This document shows, piece after piece, positions 50,168-60,400 of a stretch of DNA of 64,000 nucleotides. The DNA lies in NCBI GenBank assembly GCA_963678675.1, contig OY783195.1:3916001-3980000 (forward strand), written 5' to 3'. The translations under genes and the position numbers were made by a program. Position 1 is the stretch's first letter. Every line of letters begins with the position of its first letter. The notes under the pieces are model-generated. The model saw only the letters and a program-made list of their open reading frames with translations. It searched no databases and was not told where the DNA came from. The DNA is from Xiphydria camelus. Its lineage: Eukaryota > Arthropoda > Insecta > Hymenoptera > Xiphydriidae.

Positions 50168-51398
50168 TATACCCATGCAGAAACATGTTAGGGATGGCGT
50201 TACACTTCCTACTCATCAGGGATATCCCGATCGGATTCCCATCAGGCCCTGATTGGATTTTGCGGATATTTCGTGAATCAGTGGCGTCCCCTCCCGATAA
50301 AATCCCTGACAGTTTCAACCGTGGCTCTAACATTTCCGATAATAATTCTACGATGTAAGCGTTAAATTTCCAAATCTTCTCCACAAGACTCCTTATGGTA
50401 ATCCTACCGAATCTCTAACGAAATTTCTACACGGGCACTAACTCAATTTCAAAGTAAACAAATATTTCATCGGTCTCCCAGATTCGATTAAACGTCCCAA
50501 TTAACAGACCCCCTTAAAATCCGCTTCCTCCGCCGAACCGAGGTCCAGCGCGAGAACGCCAGCCTGTATACCCGACAGATTTCCACGCCAGGATCGATCG
50601 CCTCCTTTGAGCGTTATCGTCGGCCCCGCGTATCGCCGGAGCGCTCGATCACTCGCGCCATCGAACGACCCGAACGCGCCATTGTAAATCCGCCTCGGTG
50701 TGTGCGATTTCCTCCATTATATCGGCCTCTATACGTACCCCGCAGCGCGGCTCAGATCCGGAAGTGACGTTCGATCGGAATGATAAGTCTCACAGTCCGG
50801 TCACGCGTTCCCCGTCAAAGTGACCGAACGACGAGCTTGCAAGGAGAGAAGAGGGGGCGGAGACCCGCGGCAAAGAGAACGAGGGAACAAGAGTATACGT
50901 TTCGATCTCGTGGAAGGATATCGTTCGTCCTGGCCGCACGAGGGTGCAGGTACGAGTACACACGTACGTCGTCGTCGTCGCCGCACCGACGCGCGGCAAA
51001 CGCGTTGTTGCCTCCACTGCGCTCGCGGACGTGACAGTTCCCGCGGGCGTGTCACCGCGTTCAATTTTACGTTGACGATCTCAACGTGGCTACGTGTCTC
51101 TGGACGATGCGGGAGGGGCGCGAATAAGCGGAGCGACGAGCCGTTTGTCGGGACGACGTTGGACGCGAGATGTCCGCCGACATCGTATGATTAACGGTCG
51201 TTAGGAAGATTCGTTTTACGACGACGGATGAGGGATGAATTTTCTGAATCACTCGTGCTCCTCCCTTCTCGCTGCCTGGTTTTGTTCTAAGGAGGGGGGG
51301 TGGGGATGAGAGGGACGGCTCGGAATACGCACCGCGCGAAAGCTGCGGATGCCGCGGGGCAGTTTTCCCTTTTCAAAAAGGTCATGTTTTTGCCTACA
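50168..51398. other. Non-coding stretch
   Basis: Nothing gene-like. Frames at 50780-51194 overlap on both strands. Confidence 0.6.
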
Positions 51399-51692
51399 TT
51401 TTAGATTCGTTCTCATTTCCAGTTAAAGAATGTCTCGCTGGTGAACCATGGTTTTTTTCTCGATAAAAGGGACCGTCAAATTGTTACGCGTAGTTTTAGT
51501 TTTATTGACAAATGTTTCTTCAAGCGAAAAGTCCCTGGCATTCTCCGAAATGAACAAATCATTCATTACTGGACTGCGATAGTTTGCCGTGGAAAACGAA
51601 GATCACGCGTGTAACAATTTGACGATCTTTACCGGAAGCTCAGTGTTCATCGGTGAAATTCTTTTTATCTGGAAATGAGAACGGATCTAAAT
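51399..51692. mobile_element. Foldback MITE with TTTAGATTCGTTCTC ends
   Basis: TTAGATTCGTTCTCATTTCC is mirrored by GGAAATGAGAACGGATCTAA. The inner parts of the arms also match (CGTCAAATTGTTACGCG and CGTGTAACAATTTGACG), so the arms are over 100 bp but diverged. Confidence 0.77.
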
Positions 51693-54572
51693 TCCCATTG
51701 ATACCGCCAGACGTCCATTATCCAACTAGATTCTGCATATAAGAGTGTATGCGAAACGTGGCGACTTCGCCAATCAGGAAACGATCCTTAAGAAGGGTGG
51801 TTAACGGGCGAAGCTCATTCTCATTCAATTTATTCTCGCATCGCGACGAAGTCGAGATGAGCCGGTAACTTTCCCAGCGAGTTCGAACCGCGGTTCAATT
51901 TATTCGAAAGAAATTTACGCGGATGGGGCACGAATTTTCCGAAGCGGAATCGATTTCCAGCGGCAACGAAGTTTAGCGGGGAGCGTGGCGCGTCGAAGTT
52001 GCGAAGCTTCGCTGCCTTTGCCGTACGCAGAACGACCCCCGAGCGAACACCGGGGCGTTCTGGTTTGATTCGTTCGCGGGTCGATCGGTACACATCTACG
52101 TACACGACCGGGGACTACGTGCATCCGCGCGAAAGCGCCGGTACATGAATTCGGAATTTCGTCGCACGTTCGACCGACGATCGACGGGAGCGACGGCGCG
52201 GCACTCGCGGGCGAATACGAAAATAGGTATGATTTTTTGAGGAGGAGGACATCGTCACGGATATCCAAATAAGATGAGGCACAACGGGAGGAAGAGAGGG
52301 ACGGGAATTCTTCGTCTCGGTAGTCGGTGCGCTCCTTTGTAATCTTTTTTACGACTCTCATCCCCCCCCAACCCCCTGGAATCCTGGCGTTACATCGAAA
52401 TGAACTCGATACCGTTGTAAAAAAGCGTCTCTCTCTCTCTCTCGACAAACCCCTCCCCCCTCTCCCCGCGCATATTCCGCGCCGTCGACCACCTCTCGAG
52501 GATACATAATCATCAGCGCGATACTTTCAACGTTATTCGCTCGCTGGATGGTAAATAATGGGAAGCGACGTCGCGACGATAACGAACGGACGGATTGAGT
52601 GTACCTGTGTACCGGTATAAACGAATAATTCCGTAGAAAGGAACGCGAGATACGCCGAGGGATGCCCGACTCGGTCGCTCTGTTTCCGACGTGGATTCCC
52701 GCCGCACCCGCGCAACGGTCGCCCGGCGAATCGCGTCGCAACGAAGCCCTCGCGCGATGAACAGGGGTAGGGGAAAGAAAGGATGGCCCCTCCGGACGCC
52801 GCGCGAAACTGATGGCGACATTTTTCCTTCCCCCGCGCGGAAAGCCGCGTCTGCGGAAGTACACGAGCATCGGCCGACGCCGCGTCCGTCCGCTTTGCTG
52901 AGCAGGCAAAGACGGACGGGGAAGACGACTTATCGGTATCATCGTCGGTTCTGCGATCAGCAGAAATCGAACGGACGCCGGGACGTCGATGCAACCTCGA
53001 GGGGCGTTGCGCGCGTGGATTTTCGCCGCACTCGTCGAGCGAATCGAACGGTCGATTATTTTCAGAATCCTCCGGTTATCAGCTCGGGTTCGCTTCCGCG
53101 ATTAGACTTTCGTCAGGCGAGAGGAAGAAAGTGGCCGCGATCTCGATCCGCGCGGATATCCCCGAGGAGAAAGAGGAGGAACAGGCGAGCGGAAGCGAGA
53201 CGCGACGGTGATATTTTTCCACCCTCTATTTTGGCGAGGAGGGAACGTTAGCCGCGCTCGCTCGCTCGAGTATGTGTAGACGCCAGAGTCAACGCCGTCC
53301 TCTCGCTCCGCCGAGTTAAGTGGAGCGGGCGCGAAGAGGGCAGCCGAGAAGACTAATACCTTCGACGATGATCAGCGGCGGCGGCGGCGACTGAGACATC
53401 TGCGCACGCCATGCGGAAAACAGAGCAAATATCGGAAGTAACGCGCGAGGCGGGTGGATACGCGCGGGACGTAGGTATGTACGTACGCTCGGGAATTCAA
53501 AGGACTCGGAGGCCGGAGGAAGGTGGCGTTAGACGAGTGGGTATTAGTTACAGCCGAATGGGTAGCAATCAGCCTCCGCGGGGAGAAATATTGTTTACCA
53601 TTGCCCCCGAAAGCGTCAACTCCGGCGGCGCCTCGCGCGTTGCGCTTCCTTCCTCGCCGGCTGCTTCTTAGCGAAGCCGCGCTTCGGGGGGTGCTGATTC
53701 GATTAGAGTAAGAGGAGACGCGAAACAAAACCCAGGCCCCTCGATGTGTCGCCGCTCGTTTCCTCCTGAATAGAATAGATTTTGCACGAGGGAAGAAGCG
53801 CGAGGTGTATTATTACGGGCGCGGTGTGTACTAAAATGTGAAGATAAATTTTTGTTAACTTTTCTAGGTCTTTCTTGAACCTCCTTCGTCGTCCAGTACG
53901 CATAAAAAATTCCTAATATTTCCCATTCCCTTTGAAAAATCGACTAAATGATTTTATACCAAAAGATTTCCCGAAAAATCTCAAAACGCGATTATCTCGT
54001 TATCCGTGAAGTTTATGCAAAAATGTACGGAACACTTTCTTGAAGATTTCACTTTTATCTACAAAAAGTTTCGAATCGCCGTAACTCCAAAGTTCACGGG
54101 TCGCGAGATAATTGCCACGGAAAGTGGATGCCGCTGATGCGAGTGTCATCCCGACGCCCGGAGGTTTCTTGTGCCCGGGAAATTACAAGCTCCCGCTTCT
54201 TCAGCCTCCCGAGATACGCGAAACGTCACTCTTGCGAATACAACACGGCACTTTGCCGCTCGCATCGAAATGCGGGGAGATCCCGGCTGCTCCTGCTCAT
54301 CGAAAAATGCCGGGGGTGCGATCGCGCGCGCGTGTAACTCTTTGTCGTGCACTTCTGCGCGGCTCAAAGGATACGTTATACGTAACGTATAGCCCGTCCC
54401 TCCCAAGTGCTCTCGACTGAAGAGACGAGGACTATATTGTTGCGTTGCGGCAAAGCGTCCCGTGTGTTTGTACGGCGTTTCAACCTTTCCGAAATTACGC
54501 TCTAAATTTGATCTTCGCTCTGGTGTCGAGATGGAGGGCACTCGGGCTTTGAACGAAAGAATTTCTAATAAA
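51693..54572. other. Non-coding stretch left of the retrotransposon
   Basis: CpG-rich with overlapping frames up to 194 codons on both strands (52358-53251) and no recognisable domain. AT-rich near 53900-54070. Confidence 0.6.
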
Positions 54573-54577
54573 GTAGA
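54573..54577. repeat. Target-site duplication, left copy (GTAGA)
   Basis: The five bases directly before the left LTR are GTAGA, and the same five bases follow the right LTR. Belpaoviruses typically duplicate 4-6 bp on integration. The match shows that both LTRs belong to a single insertion and have not been exchanged by recombination with another copy. Confidence 0.93.
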
Positions 54578-55562
54578 TGTTCCGTCGCATCGAACGACGG
54601 AATTCGGCGTTTTTGATTTATGGCATCCTTCATAATAATTCGCCGACTATATTTAAACGTGTCATCGGCGATTCGAATATTTCGGCGAACGAAGGTCGTT
54701 AATTCACGGTCCCGAACCTTTCTCGGAAGGTACAATCCGAGCCGGCTTAAGGAGAGGAGTGTCGGATGCAGGCGACAGACAATTAGGGAATTTAATACCT
54801 GATTTATCGAGAAAGTCCTTTCATTGCCTTTAGGTAACCTGACGTACCCTCGCGGCCGAGAACGACCATCCGGCTGGCCCGACCGTTAAGTGCGTCACTC
54901 AGGTACCGTTAATAACGGCATCCTTGCCCTGTAGGCTTTAGACTTTAGACTCGGAAATTTCCTAAGCGTCATCTTCGGCTCCGCCGACGCTCCTCCTCCC
55001 AGCCAATCAAGGGGCATCGCGTCAGCCCACGCTATCCCTTCCATTGATCTGTTTTGCGCACATATAAACTGGGACTAAACGCGCGTCCTTTAATGTATCA
55101 CAAATCATCAAACGTGTCGTACGTGTCGTACTCCGCCGATCAACCTCACTCGGAATCAGTAAGTTAATCCGATTCTACGTCGTACTTGGTATCGCGGAAC
55201 GTGGATAGTACATTCAGGTGTCAGTCCTTTATCTGAACACGACTCAGTTACATTCGCTCCCTTTGTCAATAGGCCATTGCGTGCCAGCCGACGGATTGAA
55301 GTTCTGAGTTCGTACCGCGTTAATTCAGCGCATTCAATAGTAAAATCATTATAAACCAACCTTTCTGTATCTTGCTACTCTAATATACGGTTATTAAATT
55401 TAGTGAGTGCAATGTATAGTTATTGAACTAGCCGATCGGTTTGAATCTCCCCTTTCGGTCGTTCGGTTAAAATATCTAATAGCCGCGTCACGTATAGTGT
55501 CCTCGGGATTTACGACCCCGAGGAGATCCGATTAAATCATCGCGCGGCGACCGAACAAAACA
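54578..55562 (+). repeat. Left (5') LTR of the BEL/Pao element
   Basis: The left LTR begins TGTTCCGTCG and ends GAACAAAACA, so the ends are a short TGTT/AACA inverted repeat. It is repeated at an exact offset of 6,871 bp as the right LTR, and I saw no difference on reading both. The U3 part should hold the promoter; a TATAAA lies at 55063-55068. An ATTAAA at 55393-55398 is a possible polyadenylation signal in the R/U5 part. Short frames inside the LTR occur in both copies but do not look like genes. Confidence 0.96.
55063..55068 (+). promoter_or_regulatory. Candidate TATA box in the 5' LTR
   Basis: TATAAA lies within CACATATAAACTGGG, about 500 bp before the LTR end, so transcription would start near 55093-55097. 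This would place U3 at about 515 bp and R plus U5 at about 470 bp. The same box is in the right LTR near 61934. The position is reasonable for an LTR promoter, but the start site itself is inferred. Confidence 0.5.
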
Positions 55563-55580
55563 TGGTCCTTCGAGCCGGAT
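55563..55580 (+). other. Primer-binding site, complementary to tRNA-Tyr
   Basis: TGGTCCTTCGAGCCGGAT begins on the base directly after the left LTR. Its reverse complement ends ...CTCGAAGGACCA, which is what I know as the 3' end of animal tRNA-Tyr (acceptor strand CTCGAAGGA plus the added CCA). The 18-base match with no gap from the LTR makes this a confident minus-strand primer site. The tRNA identity rests on recall of the tRNA-Tyr sequence and not on a search. Confidence 0.85.
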
Positions 55581-55740
55581 GTTAACTACGGAATCAAATG
55601 AGTTCATAAATAATAATACCGAGTTTATAAATCTGAGTGTCGCGACCACGCGGTAAAACTGACTGTTCGCGGATTCACCAGTGATTCGTTCGGGCAGTAT
55701 TTGTTTCCAGTGACTGTTCGCGATACATCAGTGGCTTGTT

Positions 55741-56009
55741 CGGCACCAAAGTTCGTGCCGCTACATTTCTTTCGGCACCACAGTTCGTGCCACGTCACGC
55801 GTAACTTCTTTCGGCACCACAGTTCGTGTCGCGTCACACGTCATTTCTTTCGGTATCAAAGTTCGTGCCGCGTCGTTTCGTTCGGCATCAAAGTCCGTGC
55901 CGCGTCACTTCTTTCGGCACCAAAGTTCGTGCCACGTCGTTTCTTTCGGCACTAAAGTTCGCGCCGCGTCATTTCTTTCGGCACCAAGGTTCGTGCTGCG
56001 CCATTTCAG
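55741..56009 (+). repeat. Eight-copy hairpin minisatellite in the retrotransposon 5' leader
   Basis: Eight tandem units start at 55741, 55773, 55812, 55851, 55883, 55915, 55947 and 55979. Five of the seven spacings are 32 bp and two are 39 bp, the latter from a 7-bp insertion. The core of a unit is CGGCACCAAAGTTCGTGCCG, a 6-bp stem (CGGCAC/GTGCCG) with an 8-base loop, followed by a linker such as CGTCATTTCTTT. Most differences between copies keep pairing through G-U wobble, for example CGGCAT with GTGCCG. The array lies between the primer-binding site and the gag start, where retroelement packaging or dimerisation signals are usually found. A role as such a signal is inference. The frame of gag stays open upstream through most of the array from 55826, so a 73-residue N-terminal extension is formally possible. 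Confidence 0.88.
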
Positions 56010-56044
56010 TGTCTAGTTCAAGTGACTATCAAGCGTGCAGCAAC

Positions 56045-57394
56045 ATGGACTCCATGGCAGTTCGAGATCTCATCGATAAGCAAGAGAGGCTTTTCCGTTG
56101 GATCTCTCACTCCATAGAGAATCTCCAGAAACTCGGGCCCTCGAATATCACCATCTGTACCATCGAGTCCCGACTAAAGGCATTAGAAGATTACAGGAAC
56201 AAGTTCCACGATAATGACGCAGAACTCTCAACAATCAGGAACCACGCTACAACCAGCCAGCGAGCGGAACTGGATAAGCTGCCATACTTCGCCGACGACT
56301 TAATCACGAACTGTGAAGAACAATACCTCTTAGCCCATGCGAATATGGGCGATCGACTCGCCTCCCTATGTCCTCCTTCCAACCCGACGGAAGACAATAA
56401 CGGAAGCTTACGCAGATCATCGACACCAGCATCAGTGAGTCATTATCAGATTTCTAACGTCAAGTTGCCGAAAATCGATCTCCCAAAATTCGATGGGAAA
56501 TACGAAAACTGGCTGGCGTTCCAAGATGCCTTCACGTCGATGATCGATCAACATCAAGGATTGTCCAATGTACAAAAATTGCAATATCTCCGATCGTCAC
56601 TCACCGGTGAGGCAGCTCAGAATATTCATTCTTTCGAAACGACCGAAGATAATTATGCCGAAGCCTGGAACTTGCTAAAGACAACGTACAATAATAAGAG
56701 AGTTATTATTAGGCGTCACGTCGATCTCTTAAACGAAGTTCCGATGCTCACTAAGGAATCTGCCACGGGGTTACGGCAATTGGTCAATAACGCTCAGCAA
56801 CACGTGCGCGCGCTTAAATCCTTAGGAGAACCGTTGCAACACTGGGATACTCTGCTCGTTCGTCTTCTTGAGACCAAGCTCGACAAGGTTACTTTGCGAG
56901 AGTGGGAGAGGACATTGACCGACACATCAATGCCTAGTTACGAACAACTACTGACCTTCTTGCGAAAGGCCGCTCTCTCCGCGGACTCCGGACTCTCCCC
57001 GGCACATTTCGACTCTTCATCAACGTCAAGAGCAACCTACACACTGAAGCCAAAGGGACCAGCAAGGAATGCAGCGACATTCATCACTTCTACTGAAGAA
57101 GAGGAGGGATGTCCAATCTGTAAAACTAGGCATGCAATCAACTATTGCAGCCAATTCCTCGCGCTGTCCATCTCCGATAGGATTCCAGGGACCAGGGACC
57201 TCTCCTTGTGTCTTAACTGTTTACGTTCAGGTCATCCTACAGCCTCCTGTTCGGGGCGCCGTTGCCACAAATGCAAAAAACGGCATCATACTTTGTTACA
57301 CCTGAATATGGAACCAGCAGCCACGGCTCCACCGACAACCGCAACTTCACTAGCAGAAGCATCAACCGATGGACCACCTCAACAATCAGCATGA
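56045..57394 (+). CDS. gag: Gag polyprotein of the BEL/Pao element
   Basis: Gag packages the element RNA into virus-like particles. I chose the ATG at 56045 because it lies in a good insect initiation context (CAACATGG) just after the leader hairpin array; the open frame also reaches back to an ATG at 55826 inside that array, which I consider less likely. The protein is 449 residues. The first ~60 residues look helical. From about residue 140 to 300, starting at LPKIDLPKFDGKYENW, it matches the BEL/Pao Gag domain known as DUF1759. Near the end are zinc knuckles: a CPIC...H...C set, then C-x2-C-x4-H-x4-C from about residue 389, and a C-x2-C-x3-H type from about residue 407, ending in the family-typical KKRHHTLLH. 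It stops at a single TGA (57392-57394), and pol continues in the same frame. Confidence 0.93.
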   Translation: MDSMAVRDLIDKQERLFRWISHSIENLQKLGPSNITICTIESRLKALEDYRNKFHDNDAELSTIRNHATTSQRAELDKLPYFADDLITNCEEQYLLAHANMGDRLASLCPPSNPTEDNNGSLRRSSTPASVSHYQISNVKLPKIDLPKFDGKYENWLAFQDAFTSMIDQHQGLSNVQKLQYLRSSLTGEAAQNIHSFETTEDNYAEAWNLLKTTYNNKRVIIRRHVDLLNEVPMLTKESATGLRQLVNNAQQHVRALKSLGEPLQHWDTLLVRLLETKLDKVTLREWERTLTDTSMPSYEQLLTFLRKAALSADSGLSPAHFDSSSTSRATYTLKPKGPARNAATFITSTEEEEGCPICKTRHAINYCSQFLALSISDRIPGTRDLSLCLNCLRSGHPTASCSGRRCHKCKKRHHTLLHLNMEPAATAPPTTATSLAEASTDGPPQQSA

Positions 57395-57400
57395 CTATCG
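57392..57400 (+). promoter_or_regulatory. Gag-Pol stop codon in a read-through context (UGA CUA)
   Basis: The gag frame ends with TGA followed by CTATCG. The same frame then stays open for 1,218 codons through the whole of pol. No slippery site or overlapping frame is needed to join them. UGA followed by CUA is an established strong read-through context in animals and several RNA viruses. This suggests that Gag-Pol is made by occasional read-through, giving more Gag than Pol. A simple nonsense mutation in this one copy remains possible. Confidence 0.65.
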
Positions 57401-60400
57401 CTGGGCGAATCTGGAGCACCGACTGTCAGAGCCTTGACTTCCATTGTTCGCACAGGAGATTTGCTGTTGACGGCTGTTATCAAGGTCCGCGACAAGAGAG
57501 GCCAACGCTTAGAATGCAGGACGCTACTAGACACTTGTTCAACCGCCAACTTTATGACCGAGCGTTTAGCCAGGTCTTTGCAACTGCCGATGGAAAGATA
57601 CGAGACAACAGTCGGAATGCTGGGCAAGGCGCAAGTCAAGGCCCACTTTCTGGTCAATGCCACAATAGAATCCCGGATCACTGGTTACACCAGGTCTCTA
57701 ACATTCTTGACGGTACCAAGCATTGGAGGATTACAACCACTCGAGCCCATCGATAGAAGTCGGCTCCAGATACCTCACAATGTGAGGCTAGCCGATCCGA
57801 ATTTCCACCGACCAGCCGAAGTAGATATGCTAATAAGCTCTGGACCTACACTATCGACGCTAAGCATTGGACAAATCAACCTTGGAAATTCCCAGCAGCC
57901 CGATCTCATGCTCCAAAAAACTCAACTGGGATGGGTCATTGGAGGGAGTCTAGTGCTCGGAACTCCTAAGTCGAAGACGCAAGTAGCCTTCTTTGCCGCC
58001 AAACCAGAGTTCGAAATCAGCAAATTTTGGGAACTCGAGGAAATTCCCGCTATTCGTCACTTGTCCGCCGAGGAGCAAGCGTGCGAAGATCATTTCGTCA
58101 GGAATCTGAAGAGGGACTCCACCGGCAGGTACATTGTGGCACTTCCATTTAATGAGCGACAACTTCAGTTAGGAGAATCCAGATCACATGCCCTAAGCCG
58201 CTTCCACAGTTTGGAGAGGAAACTTCGTCGAGACTCACGACTGAAGGAGCAGTACGAGGCCGTGATGAAGGAATATCAAGACTTAGGCCACATGACCGAG
58301 ATTGAAGAAGACAGTCCAACTAGCCAAGGATTCTACTTACCACACCATGCGGTTATAAAGGAAACTAGCCTGACCACTAAATTACGGGTCGTATTCGATG
58401 GATCCTCCGAGTCCAGTTCAAGGGTATCACTCAACGAGGCCCTCATGGTCGGTCCCACCATCCAGGACAGCATCGTAGCCCTTTTACTTCGATTCCGCAT
58501 TCATCGCTACGTGTTGACCGGCGACATAGAAAAAATGTATCGCCAGTTCTGGATACGGAAGGAGGACCGAAAATATCAGCGCATCCTATGGAGGAATCAT
58601 CAAAACGAGCTGAAAACATACGAGCTCAATACCGTTACATTCGGACTTTCAGCGGCTCCATATTTAGCCATACGTTGTCTCCATCAACTAGCGGACGACG
58701 AGGCACAAAGATTCCCTACAGCCGCCAACATTCTCAAACGGGACCTCTACGTCGACGATGTTCTCACGGGATCAGATACCTACCAAGGAGCCATCGAAAT
58801 CCGCGACGACCTCATCAAATTACTCCGTTGCGCAGGTCTTAACTTACGCCAATGGGTTTCTAACGAACCAAGCCTTTTGGACGGATTGTCTGAAGGAAGC
58901 GTGCATCGAAAGTTGCACACGGATGATGCAACCATCAAAACTTTGGGGGTACATTGGGATTCCCAAGTAGACGCCATCGCCTACACCGTGACAGCCGCAA
59001 CGGAACACCGGAAAATCACCAAGCGAACGATTGCATCCGAGATTGCGAAGATTTTTGACCCTCTCGGATTGATTGGTCCAGTAGTCACAAAGGCAAAACT
59101 CATCATGCAGGGATTATGGCGACAGGAACTTAACTGGGATGAATCAATACCTGCCACCATCCATACTGAGTGGAACACGTTTCGGTTTCAACTGAAATTG
59201 CTCAACCATTGTACATTTGATCGAAGAGTTACCATCACCGAGCCACAGGACGTCCAACTTCACGGATTCTGCGATGCAAGTCAAAGGGCCTATGGAGCAT
59301 GCCTTTACCTCCGGTCTGAAGACAAAACCGGGAATATACATATGGCGTTATTGTGCGCCAAATCTCGAGTAGCACCCTTACAAACCATTTCATTGCCTAG
59401 ATTGGAATTATGCGGTGCATTGCTACTAGCAGACTTGTATGACTTCGTTAAACGAACCGTGTCTCTCAATGTCAATAATGTTGTATTTTGGACAGACTCC
59501 ACCATTACCCTCCAGTGGATTAATTCGTCTCCACACAGACTACCCACCTTCGAGGCTAATCGAGTCAGCAAGATTCAAAACCAAACGCACGCGAGCTCAT
59601 GGAGACACGTTCGATCAAAGGATAATCCCGCAGATCACCTCTCACGTGGTCAGTCTCCAGCCGAGTTTATTCAAGAATCCAATTGGAAGACCGGACCGTT
59701 GTGGCTCTGCAAGGGAGAATCTGAATGGCCAAAGCTCGATCTCATCCTGCCATCGGATATTGCCGGACAGCCCAAGATACATTGCCTTACGCTCAACGCA
59801 AAAGGAGATGAGTTTCTTGAACGGTATTCTTCGATCACCAAACTTCGACGCATCGTAGCATACTGCCTTCGATTCAAACCCAACAATCGATTCAGAGGAC
59901 CGCTCGTCGCTGGGGAACTCGAAGAGGCAGATGATCGCATCTTACGGTGTATCCAAATCGTCACCTTTCCAGAGGAGATCAAGGCACTCAGCAGGAAAAA
60001 GGAAGTAAATAGAACCAGTCCTCTGTGGGCACTCAATCCGTTCCTTGATGATTCAGGAGTCATCCGAGTAGGAAGTCGGTTGAAGAATGCCGAAATACCA
60101 TACGCCCAAAGATATCCGAAGATCTTACCGAAGACTCATCACATTACGGATCTCCTAATTCGACACGAGCACCTGAAGAATCTACACTCCGGGGTACAAA
60201 CGACACTCTACGCCTTGAGGCAAAATTACTGGCTTATTGATGGTCGAAACCAAGTTCGACGGATTGTCCGACAGTGCGTGCGGTGTGTTCGAGCACATCC
60301 ACCTCAGGTGGATTACATCATGGGTAATTTGCCAACAGCACGAGTGACCGCAGCAAGACCCTTCAGTAACGTCGGTGTCGACTACTGTGGACCGTTCTTC

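Noticed and set aside
55625..55837. Minus-strand repeat-containing frame (HELWCRKK units)
   Set aside because: It is the antisense of the leader minisatellite.
55741..56009. Repeat-spacer array resembling CRISPR
   Set aside because: Eukaryotic context; the spacers are near-identical linkers and not unique; the array lies inside a retrotransposon leader.
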